Positions 53,271 through 61,446 of a stretch of 64,000 nt of DNA are shown here, piece after piece. The DNA is from Chitinophagaceae bacterium (GTDB lineage: Bacteria > Bacteroidota > Bacteroidia > Chitinophagales > Chitinophagaceae). The stretch covers positions 124,001 to 188,000 of the forward strand of contig JADJLJ010000002.1 in NCBI GenBank assembly GCA_016710165.1. Reading direction: 5' to 3'. Position 1 is the stretch's first letter, and the number at the start of each line of letters is the position of its first letter. The notes under the pieces were generated by a model. That model was not told the DNA's origin, searched no databases, and worked only from the letters and a program-made list of their open reading frames with translations. The position numbers were made by a program, and so were the translations under genes.

Positions 53271-53969
53271 CTATTCAGTTACCACCAGCCTGAATCCGTT
53301 GCCGTGAATGTTCACGATCTCGATGGCTGAATCTTCTTTTAAATATTTGCGAAGCTTGGCAATATATACATCCATGCTGCGGCCATTGAAATACGTGTCG
53401 CTTCCCCATATTTTTTTCAGGGCGATCTCACGGCTCAGCAGGTCGTTCTTATATTCACTCAGCATTTTCAGCAATTCATTTTCCTTCGGGGAGAGTGTCT
53501 GCACTTTTCCGCCAACGGATAATTCCCGCAGGCGTGGGTTGAAATGGTATTTGCCCAGGTCGTATTCGGCATTCACTTCCTCCCGGTGCATTTCTTCGTT
53601 GCGCTTGAGAATGGCCTTTATCTTATGCAGCAGTACTTCGCTGTCGAATGGCTTGGTGATGTAATCATCCGCTCCCAGTTTATAGCCCTGTATGATATCA
53701 TCCTTCATGGTCTTTGCACTCAGGAAGAACAGGGGCACATCGGGGTTCACATCCCGGATCTCTTCTGCCAGGGTAAAGCCGTCCATATTGGGCATCATCA
53801 CATCCAGCAGGCAGATGTCGAATTTTTCACGCTGAAAAGCAGCGAGGCCGAGTTTGCCATCCCTTTCCAGGGTCACATCATAATCATTCAGCTCCAGGTA
53901 GTTCTTGAGCACCATGCCAAGATTCGTATCGTCTTCGCAAAGTAATATTTTGGGTTTAGTGTTTTCCAT
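53271..53969 (-). CDS. OmpR/PhoB-family response regulator
   Basis: 232 residues. Receiver: LLCEDDTNLGMVLKN, phosphoacceptor in ICLLDVMMPNMDG, FFLSAKT, KPFDSEVL. The C-terminal winged helix carries LSPKENELLKML and the recognition segment RSMDVYIAKLRKYLKEDSAIEIVNIHG (read in two parts). The length and spacing match Bacteroidota RprY-type regulators. No kinase is adjacent. Confidence 0.92.
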   Translation of the reverse strand: MENTKPKILLCEDDTNLGMVLKNYLELNDYDVTLERDGKLGLAAFQREKFDICLLDVMMPNMDGFTLAEEIRDVNPDVPLFFLSAKTMKDDIIQGYKLGADDYITKPFDSEVLLHKIKAILKRNEEMHREEVNAEYDLGKYHFNPRLRELSVGGKVQTLSPKENELLKMLSEYKNDLLSREIALKKIWGSDTYFNGRSMDVYIAKLRKYLKEDSAIEIVNIHGNGFRLVVTE

Positions 53970-54054
53970 TGTTGTTGGTTTATGAGCAAATAAAATTAAA
54001 TCAATTTTGTTAAAGCGAATATAGTGCCTAATTTTTTGTTAAAGGTAAAATTAA

Positions 54055-54097
54055 GTCATTAGTCATTAGTCATTAAGTCATTAGGTCATTGAGTCAT
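54055..54097 (+). repeat. GTCATT short-unit tandem repeat, outer copy
   Basis: Six GTCATT(A/AA/AG/GA) units in a row. The same unit composes the 22-bp inverted repeats at 54183-54204 and 54644-54665. This outer copy lies 86 bp before the left arm. Confidence 0.7.
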
Positions 54098-54150
54098 GGT
54101 CGTGCGCGTTCAATTTGCCCGGGCCCCTGTTTGGGGAAAAGGCATGCCAC

Positions 54151-54166
54151 GGGGGGGGGAGGGGGG
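54151..54166 (+). other. G-rich tract (G9-A-G6)
   Basis: Nine Gs, an A and six Gs, preceded by GGGG at 54133. It could form a G-quadruplex. Polymerase slippage or assembly error in its length is likely. Confidence 0.6.
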
Positions 54167-54182
54167 TGAAGTTTATTAGAAG

Positions 54183-54665
54183 GTCATTAAGTCATTGGGT
54201 CATTATTTGCCTCGGGGATTTCCAATGCTTTTGATGTAGAGATTGAGAAGCAGGTGGCATTCTTTCAGCCTGTTTTGTACCATATCGAACTTCTCCTGTG
54301 TCAGCAGTTTCCGGTTGTATGCTTTTTGGTTGGCTGTTTTTGTTTCAAACAACGAACCTCTTGCATACCAGCAGAAGTTTTTGTTTTCCTTGTAATGATA
54401 CCTGCCGTAACCTTCAGCTATATTTAGTGCAATCGAATCAGCAGCCCTCGAAAATTGATTGCCAAGACTCTTTCTGCAAAATACGTCCCACCCAACAGTG
54501 ATCCCATGAACTAATTCACCAATTTCCATGGTAAGAGTATAGACACGCAGATCTTCAAGCAGGATCATTGATTTCAATTTGAACAAAAATAGATATGCCT
54601 CTGCCAGATTCCGGAGAAAAACCTCAAATTCTTTGGTTTTTTTAATGACCCAATGACTTAATGAC
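54183..54665. mobile_element. Four-helix-bundle element with perfect 22-bp terminal inverted repeats
   Basis: The 22 bases at 54183-54204 (GTCATTAAGTCATTGGG, then TCATT) are the exact reverse complement of 54644-54665. Between them lies a single gene of the S23/four-helix-bundle family. The element is 483 bp. The ends could pair in RNA, as the ends of 23S rRNA intervening sequences do; this copy is outside rRNA. It is a possible mobile or RNA-processed unit; no transposase is present. Confidence 0.7.
54203..54568 (-). CDS. Four-helix-bundle protein (23S rRNA intervening-sequence/S23 family)
   Basis: About 121 residues from the Met preceding ILLEDLRVYTLTMEIGELVH; an earlier Met adds six residues. 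The family signature is LGNQFSRAADSIALNIAEGYGR with GSLFETKTANQKAYN and a final helical repeat KLLTQEKFDMVQNRLKECHLL (shown in part). In some bacteria such genes lie inside 23S rRNA intervening sequences, in others alone or beside diversity-generating retroelements (Avd). Here the gene alone fills the space between perfect 22-bp inverted repeats. Function unknown; a nucleic-acid-binding role is often suggested. Confidence 0.87.
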   Translation of the reverse strand: MILLEDLRVYTLTMEIGELVHGITVGWDVFCRKSLGNQFSRAADSIALNIAEGYGRYHYKENKNFCWYARGSLFETKTANQKAYNRKLLTQEKFDMVQNRLKECHLLLNLYIKSIGNPRGK

Positions 54666-54671
54666 CATTGA

Positions 54672-55625
54672 CTATTGTCTTTTCACATACTTCTTATCCG
54701 TCAGCGTTCTCAAAAACGCAATGATGTCTTTCTTTTCCTGTGCCGTTAAGCGGAGGGGTGTTTTAAGTGCATCATCCCTGTTGATGGAATTATCTACAAA
54801 CCAGTCGGGGCTGTTGTAATAATTGAGTACTTCTTCCAGGGTCCTGAACATTCCATTGTGCATGTATGGGGCTGTCACGGCAACATTACGTAAGCCAGGC
54901 GTTTTGAATCTGCCTTTATCACTTTCTTTTTTTGTGATGTTGTACAAGCCGGCATCATTCAGTTTTCTTTCATCATACAACCCGATATTTTTAAATTCAT
55001 CTGTGGTGAAGTCTTCCATGCGGTGGCAGTCGAAGCATTTTGCCTTATCGCCCACAAATAACTGTCTTCCCCTTTCTTCCGGGGCGGTCAGTTTCCCCAT
55101 ATTATTGCTCCAGTCATCAAATTTGCTGTCAACGGTTTCCAGCGTTTCTTCAAAAGCGGCAAAGGCAGCCGCCAGGTTCTTTGCATCCGGTTTTTGTTTA
55201 AATACCCGTTGAAAAAGCAATTTGTATTCTGCGGATTCATTCAGCCGCATTACCGCTTCTTCAACAGGCAATCCCATCTCATCCGGGTTCTGGATGGGCA
55301 TCAGCGCCTGTTCTTCCAGTGAAGCGGCCCTGCCATCCCAGAAAAAATAAGGACGGTTCTTCATGTTCAATACAGAAGGGGTATTCCGTTTGGTGAGTTT
55401 TCCGCCAATCCCAATGCTGAATGCGGAGGTATCGGCAAAAGCAAATGTTGGTTTATGGCAGCTGGCACAGCTGATGGTGGAATCTTTGGAAAGTATTTTT
55501 TCGGAGAATAGTTTTTTACCGAGGGCGGCTTTGGTGGTTATTGCAATGCTCTCTTTTTCAAGAAAAGAACTGATAATGGCGATTGCAATAATTGCAGCAG
55601 GTATAGAAATAAATAGCCTTTTCAT
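54672..55625 (-). CDS. Di-haem cytochrome c peroxidase (MauG/CcpA family)
   Basis: About 317 residues from the Met that begins the hydrophobic signal (MKRLFISIPAAIIAIAIISSF); earlier in-frame codons add 15. Haem sites: CASCHKPTFAFADTS and CFDCHRMEDF. The peroxidase pattern GLRNVAVTAPYMHNGMFRTLEEV with the distal loop follows. A periplasmic enzyme that reduces hydrogen peroxide or modifies a partner protein. It is a second copy of the family in this window (see 36819-37862), but without an MbnP neighbour. It is transcribed alone and divergently from the HerA-like gene. Confidence 0.88.
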   Translation of the reverse strand: MKRLFISIPAAIIAIAIISSFLEKESIAITTKAALGKKLFSEKILSKDSTISCASCHKPTFAFADTSAFSIGIGGKLTKRNTPSVLNMKNRPYFFWDGRAASLEEQALMPIQNPDEMGLPVEEAVMRLNESAEYKLLFQRVFKQKPDAKNLAAAFAAFEETLETVDSKFDDWSNNMGKLTAPEERGRQLFVGDKAKCFDCHRMEDFTTDEFKNIGLYDERKLNDAGLYNITKKESDKGRFKTPGLRNVAVTAPYMHNGMFRTLEEVLNYYNSPDWFVDNSINRDDALKTPLRLTAQEKKDIIAFLRTLTDKKYVKRQ

Positions 55626-55710
55626 TGATGCAAATTTACAGGAAGTAGCGGTAAAAATCTTCATGTACAATTAAGCAACAGGTTGTACCTTTCCTTTAAA
55701 ATAAAGTACA

Positions 55711-57267
55711 ATGGCAAATAAGGAAGCATTCATACAGGCCATAAAAAACGGGTATACATTCAAGGGAGAATCCGTAAAGATCGGCGCAGCAGTACTGGAC
55801 GGGGAACTGGTACCCGAAGCAGAGATCTTTTTGCCGTTGAAGACAATGAACCGGCACGGATTGATCGCAGGGGCCACCGGTACCGGCAAGACAAAGACCC
55901 TGCAGGTGATCAGTGAGTTTTTAAGTGATGCCAGTGTGCCGGTACTGGTAATGGATATTAAAGGCGACCTGAGTGGTATTGCTGCCATGGGCGCAGACAA
56001 CGACAAGATCAAAGACCGGTACCAGAAACTGAAGATGGAATACAAACCTGCTTTGTTCCCGGCCGAGCTGATGAACCTTACCGGGCAGAAGGGAGTACAC
56101 CTGCGTGCGACCGTAAGTGAGTTTGGCCCGGTATTGCTGAGCAAGATACTGGAGCTGAACGATACACAGGGTGGCGTAGTGGCGCTGATATTTAAGTATT
56201 GTGACGATAACCAGTTGCCCTTGCTTGACCTGAAAGATTTTATAAAACTGCTTCAATACATTGGTGACGAAGGCAAGGCAGAAATAGAGAAGACCTATGG
56301 TAAGATCTCCACATCATCCACCGGTACCATTTTGCGTAAAGTGATAGAACTGCAGCAGCAGGGCGCCGATATCTTCTTCGGTGAAAAGAGTTTTGAAGTG
56401 GATGACCTGATGCGCATTGCGGATGACGGAAGGGGAATGATCAGTGTGTTAAGAGTGACCGACCTGCAGGATAAGCCAAAACTGTTCTCCACCTTCATGC
56501 TGCAGATGCTGGCCGAATTGTATGCCACCTGCCCGGAAGAGGGAGATATGGATAAACCCAAACTGGTGATGTTCATCGATGAGGCTCACCTGATCTTCAA
56601 TGAAGCCAGTTCAGCACTTTTACAGCAGATAGAGACCATCGTAAAACTCATCCGTTCAAAAGGGATCGGTGTTTTCTTCTGTACACAAAACCCGATGGAT
56701 GTACCGGCCAGTGTATTGGCGCAATTGGGTTTAAAAATACAACATGCCTTACGTGCTTTTACCGCAGCCGACAGGAAGGTGATCAAACAAACGGCAGAGA
56801 ACTATCCCGAAACGGAATACTACAAAACCGAGGACCTGATCACCCAGTTGGGGATTGGTGAAGCGCTGGTGACCATGTTGAATGAAAAAGGTATTCCCAC
56901 ACCGCTGGCACATACCATGCTTTGTGCCCCACGCAGCCGGATGGATGTATTGACCGAAGCAGAGATCGGCAGCATTGCTTCCCGGTCAAAACTGGTGGCC
57001 AAATACAATAAGGTCATAGACAGTGAAAGCGCTTATGAAATATTAACGGCCAAATTGCAGGAGGCGGCAGAGAAGTCAGCACAGGAGGGAACCACCACCA
57101 CAAAGAGATCAGCAAAGGAAGAACCTTCGACCCTGGAAAAAGTTACCAATAACACTATTGTAAAAAGCATGGCCCGCACAGCAGGCAATACCATCGTGCG
57201 GTCATTGCTCGGCGCCCTGGGATTAGGAGGCCGCAGCAGGAGCAGGAAAAGCAGTAGTTGGTTTTAG
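55711..57267 (+). CDS. HerA-like ATPase (DUF853 family)
   Basis: 518 residues. P-loop GLIAGATGTGKTKTLQVI near residue 55, an Arg/Asp motif VLVMDIKGDLSGIA, Walker B LVMFIDEAHLIF and GVFFCTQNPMDVPASV follow in the order of the HerA/VirB4-type hexameric ATPases. The C-terminal 60 residues are basic and Ser/Thr-rich (RSAKEEPSTLEK), ending in an Arg/Ser tail (GGRSRSRKSSSWF). DUF853 members occur near DNA-processing or secretion genes. No HerA nuclease partner NurA is seen here. Exact substrate unknown. Confidence 0.87.
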   Translation: MANKEAFIQAIKNGYTFKGESVKIGAAVLDGELVPEAEIFLPLKTMNRHGLIAGATGTGKTKTLQVISEFLSDASVPVLVMDIKGDLSGIAAMGADNDKIKDRYQKLKMEYKPALFPAELMNLTGQKGVHLRATVSEFGPVLLSKILELNDTQGGVVALIFKYCDDNQLPLLDLKDFIKLLQYIGDEGKAEIEKTYGKISTSSTGTILRKVIELQQQGADIFFGEKSFEVDDLMRIADDGRGMISVLRVTDLQDKPKLFSTFMLQMLAELYATCPEEGDMDKPKLVMFIDEAHLIFNEASSALLQQIETIVKLIRSKGIGVFFCTQNPMDVPASVLAQLGLKIQHALRAFTAADRKVIKQTAENYPETEYYKTEDLITQLGIGEALVTMLNEKGIPTPLAHTMLCAPRSRMDVLTEAEIGSIASRSKLVAKYNKVIDSESAYEILTAKLQEAAEKSAQEGTTTTKRSAKEEPSTLEKVTNNTIVKSMARTAGNTIVRSLLGALGLGGRSRSRKSSSWF

Positions 57268-57344
57268 TCGAAACATGCCCTGGCACCGAGTGTGACCTCG
57301 ATTTATGATTATGTTAAAATGCCGGTTCACAGGAGTATACTTTG

Positions 57345-57352
57345 TATTTTTG
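57345..57352 (+). promoter_or_regulatory. Bacteroidota -7 promoter element, nearly leaderless
   Basis: TATTTTTG fits TAnnTTTG and ends 4 bases before the ATG of the LTA-synthase-like gene. Confidence 0.45.
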
Positions 57353-57356
57353 CCGT

Positions 57357-59282
57357 ATGAAAAAAATGCAGAACTGGTTTACCCACCGGTTTGGCCCATT
57401 ACTTATCTTAGCCATCATTCTTTGTTCACTTAGTTTCATTACAAGGGTGATCCTTTTGATCAGGAGCTGGCCCAACCTTGATTTTAACCTGCTTCATTTG
57501 GTTAATCTGTTCCTCATTGGCCTGTTCTACGACCTGGTTGTATGGGGGTTCTTTGCCATTCCGGTGGCACTGTATTGCTGGCTGATGAAGGATTCCTGGT
57601 ACCAGAAGAAATGGCAGCGTATTCCCCTTTTCATTCTGTTCTTTTTGATCACGCTTATCCTTGTACTTAATGCCGGCGCTGAAATCGTTTTCTGGGATGA
57701 GTTCAATGTACGTTTTAACTTTATTGCAGTTGATTACCTGATCTATACCACCGAAGTAATTGGTAATATCCGGGAGTCCTATAATGTACCTTTGATCATG
57801 GCCGCTGTTTTACTTGCTGTATTTTTTATCCTGTTCCTGGTAAGAAAAAGAATTGTTGTCACCCAGCTGAGCAGCATGCGTTTCCGGAACCGGACCGTCT
57901 TTTTCCTGGTCTTCCTGTTATTTCCTTTGGCAGGTTATTTCCTGGTCAATAACCGGTTAAAGAACATCAGTAATAACAATTACATAAATGAACTCGGCGG
58001 GAATGGTATCTATGAATTTGGAACGGCCTTCTGGAACAATGAGATTGACTACAACAAATTTTACCTTACCCGGAACGATACAGCGAATTTTGCCATCCTG
58101 AGAAACTTGCTGAAGGCGCCCGGTACAACATTCACCAATGACCCATTGAGTATCGAACGCCGGATAAAAAGCGATGGTCCTGAACATAAATGGAACATTG
58201 TGCTGATAAGTGTTGAAAGCCTGAGCAGTGATTACCTGAAACGGTTTGGCAATAAAGAGAATATCACGCCGTACCTGGATTCTCTCATTCCGTACAGTTT
58301 GTGGTTTGATAAATTCTACGCATCCGGTACGCGGACAGTGAGGGGCCTGGAAGCTTTATCCCTGGCCATTCCTCCCACACCCGGGCAATCCATCGTTCGC
58401 CGGCCCGGGAATGACGATATGTTTACCATGGGCAGCGTTCTGAAGAGTAAAGGGTATGAATGCAATTACATTTATGGCGGGAATTCCTTCTTTGATAACA
58501 TGGGTAAATTTTTCAGCAACAGCAGTTATACTGTTTTGGATGAAAGGGACATCCCTGAGAACCTGGTTCATCACACTACCGCATGGGGGGTGGATGATGA
58601 AGCAGCATTTGATTTTACCCTGCAGCAGTGCGACCGGAGTTATGCAAAAGGCAAACCGTTCTTTAACCATATTATGACGGTGAGCAATCACAGACCTTAT
58701 ACGTACCCTGATGGAAGAATAGACATACCGTCCGCTTCCCAGTCCATTGCCGGTGCCGTAAAATATACGGACTGTGCCATCAATGGATTCATCAAAAATG
58801 CACAGCAAAAACCCTGGTTCAATAATACCCTGTTTGTGATCGTGGCAGATCATTGTTCTAAAAGTGCCGGTAAAACCGACCTGCCTGTGAACCGGTATCA
58901 CATTCCCTGCCTGGTATATGCCCCGCAATTGATCAAACCTGCTGTGGAAGAAAGATTGGTAAGCCAGATCGACCTGGCACCTACGCTACTTGGACTGATG
59001 AACCTGGATTATACCAGCCGCTTTTTTGGATACGACATCTACCGGTTATCCCCGGGTAAGGAACGGGCATTCATCAGTACTTACCAGGATATGGGCTATA
59101 TAAAGGGGGACAACCTTGTTATATTATCTCCCCGGCGCAGGGTTCATTCTTTTAACGCCGATTTTAAAACGGGGAAAAACACCCAAAGCACTGATTCGGA
59201 TAGCCTTATCAATGAAGCAATAGCCTGGTACCAGGGGGCAAGTTACCTGTACGGGACCGGATGGTATAAAAGGGTGAAATAA
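57357..59282 (+). CDS. LTA synthase-like sulfatase-fold phosphotransferase (membrane)
   Basis: About 641 residues. Four to five N-terminal membrane helices (to about residue 215), then a sulfatase/alkaline phosphatase-fold domain: LISVESLSSDYLKRFG, FASGTRTVRGLEALSLAIPP (TRT near the nucleophile Thr, the LtaS type; beginning FYASGTR), the metal-binding VADHCSKSAGKTDLP near residue 500, and YHIPCLVYAP. In Gram-positives such proteins add glycerol phosphate to lipids; in Bacteroidota they may modify lipids or glycans with phosphoethanolamine or glycerol phosphate. The substrate is unknown. The ATG is preferred over an upstream in-frame Met. Confidence 0.85.
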   Translation: MKKMQNWFTHRFGPLLILAIILCSLSFITRVILLIRSWPNLDFNLLHLVNLFLIGLFYDLVVWGFFAIPVALYCWLMKDSWYQKKWQRIPLFILFFLITLILVLNAGAEIVFWDEFNVRFNFIAVDYLIYTTEVIGNIRESYNVPLIMAAVLLAVFFILFLVRKRIVVTQLSSMRFRNRTVFFLVFLLFPLAGYFLVNNRLKNISNNNYINELGGNGIYEFGTAFWNNEIDYNKFYLTRNDTANFAILRNLLKAPGTTFTNDPLSIERRIKSDGPEHKWNIVLISVESLSSDYLKRFGNKENITPYLDSLIPYSLWFDKFYASGTRTVRGLEALSLAIPPTPGQSIVRRPGNDDMFTMGSVLKSKGYECNYIYGGNSFFDNMGKFFSNSSYTVLDERDIPENLVHHTTAWGVDDEAAFDFTLQQCDRSYAKGKPFFNHIMTVSNHRPYTYPDGRIDIPSASQSIAGAVKYTDCAINGFIKNAQQKPWFNNTLFVIVADHCSKSAGKTDLPVNRYHIPCLVYAPQLIKPAVEERLVSQIDLAPTLLGLMNLDYTSRFFGYDIYRLSPGKERAFISTYQDMGYIKGDNLVILSPRRRVHSFNADFKTGKNTQSTDSDSLINEAIAWYQGASYLYGTGWYKRVK

Positions 59283-59464
59283 ACCGCCATATTCATATAT
59301 ATAATTGATATTCAATCATATATAATTAAACAGATGCCCTAAATACAGTAATTCTCCTGCCCGGTTTCAGGATGATTCTGAAAATACCTGCTAAAAATCT
59401 TGCATAATCCTAAAAACCCCTTTATCTTCGTCTCGGTTTTTCATAGGATATTGGATTTTAAAGC

Positions 59465-59501
59465 GGGACTAGATTTCTATCTTGGTCCCTTTTTTTATTT
59501 T
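59465..59501 (+). terminator. Terminator after the LTA-synthase-like gene
   Basis: GGGACTAGAT and ATCTTGGTCCC pair with one bulge around TTCT; T7 follows. It lies 183 bp after the stop; the stretch between holds only an AT-rich imperfect palindrome (about 59296-59328). Confidence 0.55.
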
Positions 59502-59516
59502 AAGCCCTGCCGGTTT

Positions 59517-61424
59517 TTACCGGTTTACTGAAATGTTACCTTCCTTATCCACTTCTATTTTTTTTTCGGCCTGTAAATAGTCCATAACCTTCCAGACCTT
59601 TTGTTTATTGAAGCCTGTTAGCGCAGCAAGTACTTCTTTGAAAGGCAGGGGGGATGATCCAGCCTGTTGAAGAATATACCCGGAGATGTGGTTGAACTCT
59701 TCCGTGGATACATGAATGAGCTTTTCGTTTATGCAGTTATCGCAAATGCCACAGGGCTTTACCTTTTTGTCATTGAAATAGGCTGCGATCTGCCTGCTCC
59801 TGCAGCCATTGGTATCCCGGATGTAGCCGGTCATGGCAATTACCCGCTCTTCAAAACTTTTTCTCCGTTTCAGGTAATTGGCATTATTGATCCTGTAGTG
59901 TTCTGTATACATCCTGTTTTGAAGAAGGAATAGCTGCGGGGTATCTTTCTGCGGGGTATAATGGATGATGCCGGATTCATTTAATTTTCTCAGTTTCATT
60001 TTCACCTCTTCCAGGTCTGACTGTAGAAATTTTGCCAGTTTGCTTTCGTATACAACTGCCGGAAAATCAAAGATGCCTTCATATGAACGCAGCAAACCTT
60101 TTACCAATGGTTCCAGTTCGGGGTGATGGATCTCAAAATCAGCAAGTTCTTCTTTGCTGGCAGTAAACACAACCGTCGATGGGTTGAAAAAAACTTCGTT
60201 GTAACTGAAAATACCTTCCTGCTCCAGCGCTTTGATGGCATAGGTGACGGTGAGTATATTCAATTTAAAGGCAGATGCAAATATTGCCATGTCAAAATCA
60301 TAAGCAACCCCTTCCCCGGCGCCTGCAGGAACCTGCAGGTGATTCATTATAGCGATGTAAACCTGCCTGATCTCTTCTTCCTTCGGGAAACGGGTATCAA
60401 CCTGTTCATGAAGGCTCTCCAGTTCTTTGTGGTTGTATAACAATACAGCATAAGCCCTTTTCCCATCCCTGCCGGCCCTTCCTGCTTCCTGGTAATAATT
60501 CTCCAGGCAATCCGGTACATCATAATGTACCACCACCCGTACATCCGGTTTGTCAATGCCCATGCCGAAAGCGCTGGTACAAACGATCACCCTTGTTTTA
60601 TTGTTTATCCAGTTTTCCTGCCGGGTATTCCGTTCTTCGTTATTCAGGCCTGCATGATAAAAACCGGCACCGATATTATTCATCCGGAGCAGCCCGGCGA
60701 CCCCGGTAGTATGCTTCCTGCTTTTGCAGTAAACAATGGCGGTGCCTTTTACATTTCTTAATATCTCCAGTAATTTATTCTGCTTGGAAGGTACATTGAA
60801 AACGCTGTAAGAAAGATTGGGCCGTTCAAATGACTGCTGGAAACGCTGCTGTGTTTTTGTAAAAAGCAGCTTATCACAGATATCATCCTGGACAGGTTTG
60901 GTGGCAGAAGCCGTAAGTGCCAGCACCGGTACGCCGGGTAATTGTTCTCTCAGGGCTGCAATACGTGTATAGGGCGGCCTGAAATCATACCCCCATTGCG
61001 AAATGCAATGGGCTTCATCCACGGCAACCAGGTTAATGTTCAGTGCCGGCAGGTATTCTAAAAACAAATTCGTTTCCAGGCGTTCGGGAGAAACATACAG
61101 GAATTTATAATTACCATACGCCGCATTCTGCAGTGTCTTTTTGATTTCCAGGAAATTCATGCCGGAATAAATGGCAAGGGAAGGGATCCCTTTTCGTTTT
61201 AAATTCTCCACCTGGTCTTTCATCAATGCGATGAGCGGACTTACCACCAGGCACAACCCTTCTTTAGCCAGGGCCGGAACCTGGAAGCAGATCGATTTAC
61301 CTCCACCCGTGGGCAAGAGGGCCAATGTGTCCTTCCCATCCAATACAGAATAGATGATGTCTTCCTGTAAAGGCCGGAAGCCATCAAAACCCCAATGCGC
61401 TTTTAAAATTTCATGAATGTTCAA
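59517..61424 (-). CDS. recQ: ATP-dependent DNA helicase RecQ
   Basis: 635 residues. Q-motif region GFDGFRPLQEDII, Walker A LLPTGGGKSICFQVPAL, Walker B AVDEAHCISQWGYDFRPPY, TASATK, and motif VI with YYQEAGRAGRDG. The Zn-binding cysteines are CRSRQIAAYF, CGICDNC. After the winged helix the usual HRDC domain is missing, replaced by a shorter helical tail, as in many Bacteroidota RecQ proteins (family often 600-730 residues). 3'-5' helicase acting at recombination and replication forks. Confidence 0.93.
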   Translation of the reverse strand: MNIHEILKAHWGFDGFRPLQEDIIYSVLDGKDTLALLPTGGGKSICFQVPALAKEGLCLVVSPLIALMKDQVENLKRKGIPSLAIYSGMNFLEIKKTLQNAAYGNYKFLYVSPERLETNLFLEYLPALNINLVAVDEAHCISQWGYDFRPPYTRIAALREQLPGVPVLALTASATKPVQDDICDKLLFTKTQQRFQQSFERPNLSYSVFNVPSKQNKLLEILRNVKGTAIVYCKSRKHTTGVAGLLRMNNIGAGFYHAGLNNEERNTRQENWINNKTRVIVCTSAFGMGIDKPDVRVVVHYDVPDCLENYYQEAGRAGRDGKRAYAVLLYNHKELESLHEQVDTRFPKEEEIRQVYIAIMNHLQVPAGAGEGVAYDFDMAIFASAFKLNILTVTYAIKALEQEGIFSYNEVFFNPSTVVFTASKEELADFEIHHPELEPLVKGLLRSYEGIFDFPAVVYESKLAKFLQSDLEEVKMKLRKLNESGIIHYTPQKDTPQLFLLQNRMYTEHYRINNANYLKRRKSFEERVIAMTGYIRDTNGCRSRQIAAYFNDKKVKPCGICDNCINEKLIHVSTEEFNHISGYILQQAGSSPLPFKEVLAALTGFNKQKVWKVMDYLQAEKKIEVDKEGNISVNR

Positions 61425-61446
61425 CCCGGTAAATTGTGGGTTGAAA

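Noticed and set aside
54672..55625. Second MbnH copper enzyme
   Set aside because: It is a di-haem peroxidase of the same family, but no MbnP gene is adjacent, so only the general family name is justified.
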